This document shows, one piece after another, positions 9,695 through 18,090 of a DNA stretch of 18,840 nt (position 1 is its first letter; each line of letters opens with the position of its first letter). The notes under the pieces were generated by a model. It saw only the letters and a list, made by a program, of their open reading frames with translations. It was not told the DNA's origin and did not search any database. The DNA is from Candolleomyces eurysporus. Its lineage: Eukaryota; Basidiomycota; Agaricomycetes; Agaricales; Psathyrellaceae. The stretch lies in NCBI GenBank assembly GCA_027579435.1, contig JANBPK010000193.1, positions 1 through 18,840 of the forward strand, given 5' to 3'. The position numbers were made by a program, and so were the translations under genes.

Positions 9695-11130
9695 ATCCAA
9701 ACTCAGAGCGTAAAGCGGGCAAGTCTTCAGGTGCAATAGATGAGTAGACGACGATTGTTGATGTAGAGTTCAAGTTATTCTTCAATCTTTCAGCTTTCGA
9801 ATACATGGAATATCTCTTGTAAATTGTGTTTCTATCAACAATGCAGTCCCTCAATATCTAATCGGCGTTCCTTGTTGAGGATCCATCACCATCCGATGTG
9901 TATGCATTGACATCCCGCTGAGGCCGTTATCCCAAGATTTCGGTCTGTCATCTGAATATCTCAGACTCCTGATAGTGTGAACACCAAGCTTGCAAGTTCA
10001 GGATTTTTGAACGGAAGGATCAGATACACGAGGGAGGAATCGGGTTATATTGGAAGTCTTTCGAATAATTACAGGACTGACCAACATCGGCAACGTCATG
10101 CCCGAAGAAGAGTAGCTTTAACGGTACCCTGGCCACTAGGTACTAATACCGCGAAGACAGCACCCGAGACATGGATAAAGGAGGGCCTCGCCCTGAGAGG
10201 CCACAAGGGAAGCCTCGCCAAGTGCAAGGCTGTCAGGAAGCGACTCGTCTTTATCACAGTCAGTTGGTTAACCCTCCGAACTCGGTGTCGATATAGCAGA
10301 GGCGAGGTGGCATACCCCCTCCAGCTCCAAAAGTGGGATGCTTGGTGCGGGGGCTATCCGTTAGCATCCAGCAGAAGTGAGGGACTCTGTTGCAGGCGCC
10401 GTCTAGAATCTTGAAGACCACGGGAACGGTGGGCTGGCAAGTGAGATGAAAGTTGTCCTTCTGACGTTCGAAAAGAGCTGGGACTGTGGTGTGGTAGTAA
10501 CTGTGGTGTGGTAGTAACTGTTGCAGTTTGGCCGTTCAGTGCATCTATCGACGACTTGTGATGCAGAAGTGGATGCCATCCAGTACGCGTCTCTCAACGA
10601 TTGCGATGCGAAACGGAGGTCGTCTTGTATGTTTATAGATACTACAGAGGGAGAGGTTGACCTTCCGACGACTGCAAAGCGATGACAGAGAGCCGTTCGG
10701 CGCATCTTTCAGCAACTGCCAGTGCAATGCAGGAGAGGGCAGATGCGAGAGTCTGGGTGTGAATGGTCACCTTGTGTATGCGGGCATGTCCGTTCACGGT
10801 GTAAGCGCGTTCCTGACTTGTGAGAAATTTGACCTTGTCGATATCTCTTCCTACTTTCGCCCTCTTCATTCAAACAGTACCGTGCTCTTAGGCCTTCTTC
10901 CGACTGTCGAACGACTTCGTTTGAGCGATGAGTCCTGCGGGACGGTGGTGATATGTCATGGTGGCAGATTCGCCTTGAAGCGTGTGCAGTATAATAGCTG
11001 CATCCATATGAGGAGGTGAGAAGAGAGAATCAGAGGCAAGGCGCCGCAGTCGTCAGAAGGAGGTGTGCCGCCTCGTGGGAATGGGCTGCAATTGCTTTGA
11101 TAATGATTGGCGTGATGATGATCTTACCCT
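9695..11130. other. Long spacer after OXY-3 without a recognised gene
   Basis: About 1.4 kb. The first 200 nt look like AT-rich 3' flank. The remainder has several medium open frames on both strands, but none has a recognisable domain, a family-like intron pattern or a paralogue in the window. It contains one short tandem repeat (10484-10517). It may be a decayed insertion that separates OXY-3 from the relic copy, but I see no terminal repeats or transposase motifs. Confidence 0.4.
10484..10517. repeat. Two perfect tandem copies of a 17-bp unit
   Basis: CTGTGGTGTGGTAGTAA occurs at 10484-10500 and again at 10501-10517, followed by a partial CTGT. This is minisatellite-like with only two copies; no function is implied. 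Confidence 0.85.
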
Positions 11131-11465
11131 TGCAACCGAAGTAAAGGGTCTCGATGCATTTTGAGAGGTAAGTACTATATTGGAGCAAGTGACCCTGCTG
11201 CAAGCTTGACTCACTCTGGTCGATGGCTTTGAGGTAATCGACGCCTCTTCTGGAATTCGGAATCGAGTCAGGACTGGGTGAATCTCACATCTGGTGAACT
11301 ACATTTTTCAACTCCAGGGTATCGTAAACTCTGTCCAATCCCTAGGACATCACATTACCATCTAGCCTCACTATATAGTGCAATATTCACCCGGCTCACA
11401 ATTGAAAACTGCTCGATATCTTCCACCAGCTGCCGTAAAAACCTCTAACGCCGAGCTCGAGTGTT
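11131..11465 (+). pseudogene. Relic OXY copy: promoter plus beheaded first exon
   Basis: From CTTGCAACCGAAGTAAAGG (about 11132) the sequence follows the OXY-3 promoter (CTTGCAACCGAGTAAAGG at 7942). It then follows the OXY-4 promoter (ACGCCTCTTCTGGAATTCGG against ACGCCTCTTCCAGAATTTGA; ATCTGGTGAACT in both). At the start site OXY-4 reads ACTGCTCGATGTCT, whereas the relic reads ACTGCTCGATATCT, so the ATG (11416-11418) is now ATA. About 50 nt of first exon follow (CCGTAAAAACCTC, CGAGCT.GAG) with small indels and an in-frame TAA; then similarity ends. The TATA position holds a 12-bp palindrome, CACTATATAGTG (11369-11380). This is a non-coding remnant of a fifth array member, or of a duplicated OXY-4 promoter. 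Confidence 0.7.
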
Positions 11466-11845
11466 TCCCTTGAAGTGTAATACCACCCGAACAACGCGTA
11501 CACAACCCTTCTTCAGGCATCATCATGTGCCATGTAGTTTCGACAATTGGTCATTGATTTTCGGGATCTTTCCCGAGAAATATGAGANGTTTTTGACCCT
11601 GCCGCTAGCTTCACCTTGACTCGTTTGGACAATTGCTTTGGGTAATTGACGCCTCTTCCAGAATTTGAAATCGAGTCAGCACATCGAACAGGGACTCGCA
11701 TATCTGGTGAACTTAATCTTACAGCACAAATGGGGCATTTTCTAACTCCGTCGCAAGGATATAAGCCCTGTCCAGCTCGAGGGTGGCACATCACCCTACT
11801 GTCTACTGCGATATTCAACTGGATTATACCACCGAACACTGCTCG
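11466..11845. other. Upstream region of OXY-4
   Basis: No gene. It contains a small hairpin TCGGGA-TCTT-TCCCGA (11561-11576), an ambiguous base at 11588, and from about 11594 sequence homologous to the relic promoter. The functional core promoter is listed separately. Confidence 0.5.
11617..11765 (+). promoter_or_regulatory. Promoter of OXY-4
   Basis: TGACTC at 11617-11622 faces GAGTCA at 11673-11678, about 50 nt apart; the relic has the same pair at 11207 and 11265. The TATA-like GATATAAGCC at 11758-11767 lies about 86 nt before the ATG. The leader that follows (TGTCCAGCTCGAGGGTGGCA) is almost that of OXY-3. Confidence 0.55.
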
Positions 11846-13260
11846 ATGTCTGCCACAGCCTCTCAGCCTTCCGTAAAAACCTCGAGTGTCGAGCTTGAGC
11901 GGCTTCAGGCCAAGGTCCAGAGCCTTGTTGCCCCGAATTTCTGTACTGGGACACTCCCTCTGGAGACGTCTGCAGGAAAGCTATTCTACTGTAAAGGTAG
12001 TGCTTCAGACTCCAGGTATTTCAATAAAATCTTTTTCTCTTTACCTCTGCGTTCTAATGAGTTTTGTTAAGTTTCCTTTCGTTCACCGATGGTGGTCTCC
12101 AGGATGGTGACATTCAGAAGCTTGTCGAAGCGTGCCAGCAGGCAACGTTCGGTCGAGGCGGCCAAGACGTTCTCGACGAGAGCTACCGCAAGGCCTGGAA
12201 GCTGGACGTCACCCAGTTTTCTACTCAATTCGATCTCGCTCGCTCCGGTATCATGGAGACGGTTCATGATCAACTTCTTCACTACGAGAAGAACACGTTG
12301 AAGCTCGAGCCCCAGCTGTATAAGTTGAACATATATGGTATGCCTGTTTCCGCAAATTATTGTCAGCCAAGGCTCACGCATTCCTACCGTTTATGACATG
12401 AAGGTCCTGGGTCTTTCTTCAAGCCTCACGTCGATACGCCTCAAAGCGAGAAGCTCTTCGCCAGCCTTGTCGTCGTACTCCCCACTACCCATAACGGCGG
12501 AAACCTCCTGCTCGGCAAGGACGGGTCGCTCTTCAATTTTGACTCTTCCAAGCTTGTCTTCCACCCCGAGACGAAGGCTCCTCAGATCGCTTTCGCCGCC
12601 TTTTACAGCGACATCGAACACGAGGTCTTGCCCGTTGAAGATGGATATCGGATCACCCTCACATACAACCTCCACCTCGCTGATACCGACTTACCCATCC
12701 CGAAGGCTCTCTCCGATACTTTGGCGTCTCTCAAGAGCGCCCTGCTTGATCTTATATCCAACCCTCAAATTCTACCGAACGGTGGGGCGTTGGGCTTCGG
12801 GCTCTTGTACCAATATCCAATCAACCCTAAGTTCCAGAAGGACCTTGTCAAGTTCGCTGGAGCTCTGAAGGGAAACGATGCCCTGGTCAAAACGGCCTGC
12901 TCCTCCATTGGTCTGGACGTAGCGGTCATGGTCGGGTACGACCTGGTTGATGAGGACGAGAAACATTGGATCAGTGATAAGATCCATCCTGGCGGGGAGG
13001 TCTTCGACGAATTCTTCAGTTCCGTGTTTAGGAAGAAGGGGGGTAAGCCTATCCGTGATCCTTTGGCCACCGAAATACAAAAGGACACCCTTCCATTGCT
13101 TTGGGTTACACCTCAGACCAAGATGGTTCCGACCGAGGCTGCGTTTGTTGCTTACGGGAATGAATATTTTCTCACCAACGTATACGGCAACTTGGTGCTC
13201 ACCGCTCAGGTTCCGCCTGCCCAGGAGAGGGAGGAGTTGTTGCGCAAGGTCACAGCGTGA
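11846..13260 (+). CDS. OXY-4: 2OG-Fe(II) oxygenase with shortened C-terminus
   Basis: Exons 11846-12015, 12072-12337 and 12404-13260 give 430 residues; introns are 56 and 66 nt, phases 2 and 1, and intron 2 has in-frame TGA. The ATG at 11846 aligns with that of OXY-3. The active site is complete: His154 and Asp156 (FFKPHVDTP), His218 (YSDIEHEV), Arg228 (GYRITLTYN). The block ATFGRGGQDVLDESYRKAWK lies in exon 2 as in all paralogues. The loop after YDL is short (VDEDEKH) where OXY-3 has its acidic insert. The stop TGA at 13258 replaces the TCA serine codon of OXY-3. The next seven codons and the old stop (13282-13284) are still readable, so the C-terminus was cut by eight residues recently. The active-site region is upstream and should be unaffected. 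Confidence 0.92.
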
Positions 13261-13667
13261 CTTACAGGTGGCGTGGCGAGCTGAATGCGGACTCGAAGGG
13301 GTATTCATTCTAAGGTGCAGCAAATGATTAGCTACTCTTGTACGATCTTGGGTGCGGGAGGGTGTGGATCGCTATGTTGGAAGCAAAGGCTCGTGTAAAT
13401 AATGTCGTGTACCATTACTTCGTCAATAAGGCTCAGTGTTAATCTATCTCTTTGTGTTGCAGTACTTGCATCCATTTTTTCCAAGTGTGTTGTTCAACAT
13501 GTTGGCGGCGCTTAAATGTGATGACAGCCAGTGATGGCGGTATATTACGACGCCTACCAACGCCCTTGCCATCCACCGATCCCTCGGCCATCTATTCTAG
13601 TAAGTCCTTCTAGCTAGACAAGAGAAAGAGCATCTAAAATGCCCTCTACCACAGCATATTGCCAATC
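13261..13667. other. Spacer between OXY-4 and the F-box gene
   Basis: The first 24 nt are the former OXY-4 coding tail. The rest has no gene. A TATATTA at about 13541 is a weak TATA candidate for the F-box gene. A short upstream open frame starts at the ATG at 13639 and overlaps the F-box start codon in another frame. Confidence 0.5.
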
Positions 13668-15838
13668 ATGGCTACAGAACACACTGTGAATCCGCAGGAA
13701 GTGGACGCGATAGTGGAAACCCTCTTGAGAACCAACGAACCCCCCTCGGACCAACAAAGATACCAAATCACCGTCAGACTTCAAACCTTACAGGATGGTG
13801 CTCAATGCATAGCAAGCCAACCATCCAACCTGGAAGGCCTCTCACAGGACGCTGAGAAATGCCGACGCGCCGCACAGAGCTATCAGCTGGCCCTCTCCTG
13901 CATCAGATCCCTTCCTGACGAAATATGGCATGTCACATTCGAGGCGGGGATGTCTGGCTCATGGTCGGACGACGACAAATATATACAGCTAGTTTGCAGT
14001 ATTTGCCGGCGATGGCGGGATCTTGCGCTCAGTCATTCCATTCTTTGGGCCAAGCTCCCGCCCATCGAGCACCCCAGAGTTTTCGGTACGAATTCGAGGC
14101 CACTTTTCGTTGGTAATACGGGAAGAAGAAATCATATTGCGACGGTATCTGTCGCGATCAGGGGCAGTGCCGATATCCTTCGATTTCAGGATCTTCCTGG
14201 AGGCATGGAAGGACCCTGAGGCTAAGATGCTCATCCAAGATACCCTCCTCCCGTTGCTGGTCGACCAATGTCACCGATGGGGATCGATATATATATTCCT
14301 CCCTGAACAGGCATTTGACGAATGGTTGCACCCAGTGAGCGGCAAGCTGCGTATGCTTCGGAGCGTGACGCTTTTTGTGGGGGTTAATTCGATGCAACAG
14401 CCAGCGATACCAGATACGAGAACGCGCCAGATCAATTGTTTCAAAGAGGCACCAATGCTACGAAATGTCGAGGTGCTTACCACTGCCTTCACAGAAGCAA
14501 TTCTCACCGTTTCCCTCCCATTTTCCCAACTCGAGAACTTCAAGGTTACATCTGGACCGGACACATGCTGCGAAGACATGCTCACAAGTTGTCCCCCTCA
14601 TTTACGGGTAATGGACATCAGTCGCTATACTGCAGGCTATTCGAAGCCGTCGAATTTGGATTCTTCGCTTTCCTTCCGGAACCTCAACCGTCTGAGACTC
14701 TACACCACTGAACAAACCCTCTCCATTTTTCGCATCCTCGACATCCTTGTCCTTCCTGCTTTATCGACACTCCAGATTGGTGGAGAATTCGACTTCGATC
14801 CCGCAAGGCCATTGTTCAGCAAGATTCTTCTCCTGGTTCAACGTTCAGGATGTTCAATGAAGAATCTAACTCTTACCGCTCCTCTCGATACACAACAAGA
14901 GGAGTTCTACAAAATATTAAGGCTCTCTCCTGGCCTTCAGCATCTGGAAGTACCTCACATCGGTTCCCAAGGGCTACGAAAGCTCGTCTTGGATATGGAC
15001 GATGACCCCCGAAACCAACTCATTCCGAACTTGCGAATTCTGAAGCTTTGCTGGTACGGCTCGGATCTCAAGAACCCGACAAGGGGCCTAAATGGGGTGA
15101 TCGACGTTACAGCGCTCAGGGAAATAGTTGTATCAAGAACGACTGCCAAGCATATGTTCTTGGAGGAAGTTCACCTTTCCAGGTACCATAACCTAACGCT
15201 GAGCGCACAGCTGGAATATCAATGGAACCCGACAGCCATCCCAGAGGTCACGCTGGCAGCTCTGGCTCAGACCTTCGAAGAGTCCCTAGGATACCTCCAC
15301 CAATGCAGCTTTTGGCATCATTCCAACGATCCCTACCAACGTATCCGACATGAGCTTACTTACGCGGACGCCAGCTTGCACGAGAGGCTCGACCAAGAGA
15401 TGCGCGACTTGGAAAATATTGATCTAGCGGATTATGCTGATACACTGGTCCTTGCGGTACGTCTACCGAATTTATAATTATCTATATCGTTTACACCACC
15501 CTGACCACTTGCTCAGAGAAGAAATATCCCATATCTATTGCACGAGATCGGTCAGAAAGCAGGCTCAATCCCAGGAGATGATAGGTTCGCCTTCCGCGTG
15601 CGTGCTGGGGAGGTCTGTCAGAAATGGAAACCCTTTATCCTGCGGGATGCCCGGGCAACTCCGTATGCTTGGAGATACGCTACTCCTTCCCTTTCTATAT
15701 TGAGGTGTCGTCCCGTCGACGAAGGTGAGCATGTCTTTCTGTGCGTTGATTCTAGAGGAATTGATGGAAATAACCCTTCGTTATCCAGACGAAACGAAGA
15801 CTTGGAAAGACATTATCTCGTGCTACAATCCATACTAG
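13668..15838 (+). CDS. F-box domain protein (Agaricomycete type)
   Basis: Proposed exons 13668-14085, 14126-15456, 15517-15724 and 15789-15838, about 668 residues. A helical N-terminus (about residues 10-75) precedes an F-box from about residue 79 (IRSLPDEIWHVTFEAG), then CSICRRWRDLALSHSILWAK and the usual mid-protein motif YLSRSGAVPISF. A leucine-rich-repeat-like body follows (LENFKV, LRVMDIS, LNRLRLY, LQHLEV, LRILKLCW). The C-terminal FRVRAGEVCQKWKPFI is familiar from this expanded family. Such proteins usually act as substrate receptors of SCF ubiquitin ligases through Skp1. The first intron is an inference: the frame changes between 14086 and 14128, and a 40-nt (or 43-nt) GTACGA...AG intron restores a family-like join. 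A one-base frameshift is the alternative. The last intron (15725-15788, donor GTGAGC) is preferred over reading through to 16056, because the read-through part is AT-rich and unlike coding sequence. Confidence 0.75.
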
Positions 15839-16240
15839 ATGATCTAACAGTCAAAGGATATGATATTGAGAATATGTGCGAAAAACTCTCGCAATCTTAC
15901 TCAGCTGAATATCTGATACATTGGTGGTCCATGTACAACAGAAAATCGAAGTGGTCAGACTATTTTAAAATATGTGAAACAAAGAAAGCAAGAACGACAG
16001 CAACCAGGATAGTACATTACATCGAGCATAGTAAGGAAAAGATCAACGACAAATGAGGTAGAAATCCAGTGATTGAACGAGGAAAACCCGTAAGACTAAC
16101 CCGTAAAGACTCGGGTTAATGTTCGAGTGAAAGATGTTTCCTTCTGTATTAACAGGGTGATCTTATATTATTCTTTTCTTGTTGAACTTATCGGTCATAT
16201 AATACGAACGTGTAGGGTAATTTCAGAATCTAGATTGAAG
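15839..16240. other. Convergent intergenic region between the two F-box genes
   Basis: 402 AT-rich nt between two genes pointing at each other. It would hold both 3' ends. If the last intron of the plus-strand gene is not removed, coding would extend to 16056. It contains the hairpin at 16097-16118. Confidence 0.5.
16097..16118. repeat. Small hairpin in the convergent region
   Basis: TAACCCG (16097-16103), an 8-nt loop and CGGGTTA (16112-16118) pair perfectly. An imperfect direct repeat overlaps it (AACCCGTAAGACT at about 16085, AACCCGTAAAGACT at 16098). It may have a role in 3' end formation between convergent genes, but this is speculative. Confidence 0.5.
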
Positions 16241-17881
16241 TCATTCTGCCGATAGCTCCCAACGCCGCCCGTTCACCTCGAAATCCTCCAATCCCTTCAC
16301 CACCTTCGACATCTTCAACTGACAGAACTGCTCCACCGACCTCACCACGTAACCTTCGTTTACCATTGATTTAATAATCAGCTTCTTCAGCCGTGGAAAC
16401 TGCTGATACCACTGCCGAATGGTATCCTTAACCTTCCATTCGTGGGACCATTCTAATCTCTTATCCACCACCACGATAATCCCAGAGACACAATCCATCC
16501 ATTCTGGAGTTCCACCCGAAGCAGTAATGGGTTCCGTCGCTTGCCGCATCCACGATACGATATCCTCCGGAGCGAGGAGCTCTATATCGACAGAGAATTT
16601 GGGGTTGGGTCCTAATTTAGTGAGTTCAGCCAGAAGGCATCGGTCGTCCAACGCTCGAACGTCCGAATCACCCACTATAGTCCAACTACGGCGCACTCCA
16701 CGGCTGAACACAATCTGCAAATTCTGTAGCGCCGGAAAAGACGCTGAGTACGAAGTGAGTGCTGGTAAAATCCACTTCGCTTCACCCCGGAGTGTGGTCA
16801 ATCGGGCGAGGGCAGGTAATACAGCGTTTGATGAATTGGCGAAGGGGTTGAGACCATCTGTCCAGGGGGAGGAGAGCTGCTCCAGCGACAGGCGTTCGAG
16901 CTTGGGAAAGCCTTTGATGAATTGGGTGACCTGTTTGTCGCTTAATCCCCTGCATTTCCTGAGCTTTAAACCTTTGAGGCCAGGGGCTGCTTGTGGGAGA
17001 AGGTCGCTTAGGATCGACCAGGTTGCGCCGAAGAAGTCAACGTCTTCAATGGTGAGGTCGGTAATGGGGGAGGTGGAGAGGGCTGAATAAGTCCATTGGA
17101 GAAGAGGGGGGCATAGAAAAGATTTGGTCCCAATCGTGAGGTGGGTCAAAGAGGAGTGGGCTATCGCCTGCGGTGAAAATTCCGTAAGGATATCCTTCGG
17201 TGCGGAGAAGCTCCAGTTCGTGTGAGGATTGCGCTCGTATTTCCAGGTCTGACCTGCCAAAACAGAAGGTGTGGGTGCGAATTCTGCTGAAGTGAAAAGG
17301 TTCTTGAGTCGAGACAATAAAGATGGTGGCTGTGAACGGGGAGACATGACCGTGACTTCCCGGTACACATCCATTATTTTGAGGAGCCCTCGAACTTGTA
17401 GGGAGGAACAACCGCGCTCGACGATTGTATTTAACAAGCTTCCTAGACCTTCTGACCATGCGATAGCGTTGTCTTCCGTAAAGATATAGGCAACCTCTTC
17501 AGAGGAGTTGAAATTCAGAACGACTTCGTTCACCGCTTTTAATTTGGTGATGAAGCGCTCGACCCGCCCGAAATGAAGTAGCATTGTTTTGTCCGTGGCG
17601 AATCGTGGAAAATTGCAGCAGAAATGCTGCGTCTGCGTCACGGTCGATGAGAGACATAGTGCAGTCATCAAGTCATGGTTCGCTGGACGATATGGGATAG
17701 TTACAGTACATCGTTCGCTGACTTTTGGCAAGCCGGACTTCTTGATGTACGTGGAGAGGCAGATCTCGTGCAGCCTTCTGCACTGGAAAGCCAGTTCATA
17801 GAGTGTCGGTAAAGGAAGGCGGTATTCCTCAAGAATCTTTTCGAGGAGTTCGTTTGGTAGAGAAAGAAGTGTAGCAGTCAT
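16241..17881 (-). CDS. F-box/LRR-like protein, single exon
   Basis: An uninterrupted 546-codon frame from the ATG at 17881 to TGA at 16241. Residues about 3-50 form an F-box-like segment (LLSLPNELLEKILEEY, then LYELAFQCRRLHEICLSTYI). The C-terminal two thirds contain irregular leucine-rich stretches typical of fungal F-box proteins (LTHLTIGTKS, LTIEDVDFFG, LKGLKLRKCRGLS, LERLSLEQL, LQNLQIVF, LKKLIIKS). The expected role is substrate recognition in an SCF ubiquitin ligase; the substrate is unknown. It shows no clear similarity to the neighbouring plus-strand F-box protein outside the fold, and the F-box is at the extreme N-terminus rather than after a helical lead. The 209-nt gap to the next minus-strand gene would contain its promoter; a weak TATA-like GATAAAAA lies about 35 nt upstream of the ATG. 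Confidence 0.8.
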   Translation of the reverse strand: MTATLLSLPNELLEKILEEYRLPLPTLYELAFQCRRLHEICLSTYIKKSGLPKVSERCTVTIPYRPANHDLMTALCLSSTVTQTQHFCCNFPRFATDKTMLLHFGRVERFITKLKAVNEVVLNFNSSEEVAYIFTEDNAIAWSEGLGSLLNTIVERGCSSLQVRGLLKIMDVYREVTVMSPRSQPPSLLSRLKNLFTSAEFAPTPSVLAGQTWKYERNPHTNWSFSAPKDILTEFSPQAIAHSSLTHLTIGTKSFLCPPLLQWTYSALSTSPITDLTIEDVDFFGATWSILSDLLPQAAPGLKGLKLRKCRGLSDKQVTQFIKGFPKLERLSLEQLSSPWTDGLNPFANSSNAVLPALARLTTLRGEAKWILPALTSYSASFPALQNLQIVFSRGVRRSWTIVGDSDVRALDDRCLLAELTKLGPNPKFSVDIELLAPEDIVSWMRQATEPITASGGTPEWMDCVSGIIVVVDKRLEWSHEWKVKDTIRQWYQQFPRLKKLIIKSMVNEGYVVRSVEQFCQLKMSKVVKGLEDFEVNGRRWELSAE

Positions 17882-18090
17882 AGTCGAGGTAGAGGACCAT
17901 GCATGCTGCGGTGGTTTTTATCAGGGACTTGTCCAAACACAGCATCTCACAGCATTCAGGGACGATTCTGACGTTGCACCTTCACGACCTAGCCTGAGTA
18001 AATCTCCACGTCACTTAAGATTCTTAACATTCAGCCCAAGAGACCGTACAGAGGAGAGTTACCCAGATATGACCATGCCTTGAAACCGAA

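Noticed and set aside
9977..10414. Plus-strand open frame of 145 codons after OXY-3
   Set aside because: Arg/Cys-rich composition without motifs, no paralogue in the window and no splice support.
10657..11019. Plus-strand open frame with a leucine-rich snippet (LLPTVERLRLSDES)
   Set aside because: It looks a little like an F-box LRR, but only one such stretch occurs and no F-box or further repeat is found on either side.
3517..13260. Oxygenases as TET/JBP-type DNA-modifying enzymes of fungi
   Set aside because: The motif spacing (HxD, then His about 62 residues later, then Arg at +10) and the N-terminal block fit prolyl-4-hydroxylase-like enzymes. No KDZ transposon sequence or DNA-binding motif is present nearby.
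15839..16056. Coding extension of the plus-strand F-box gene
   Set aside because: AT-rich and without family motifs; a good GTGAGC donor and CCAG acceptor upstream lead to an earlier stop. Kept as an alternative in the findings.
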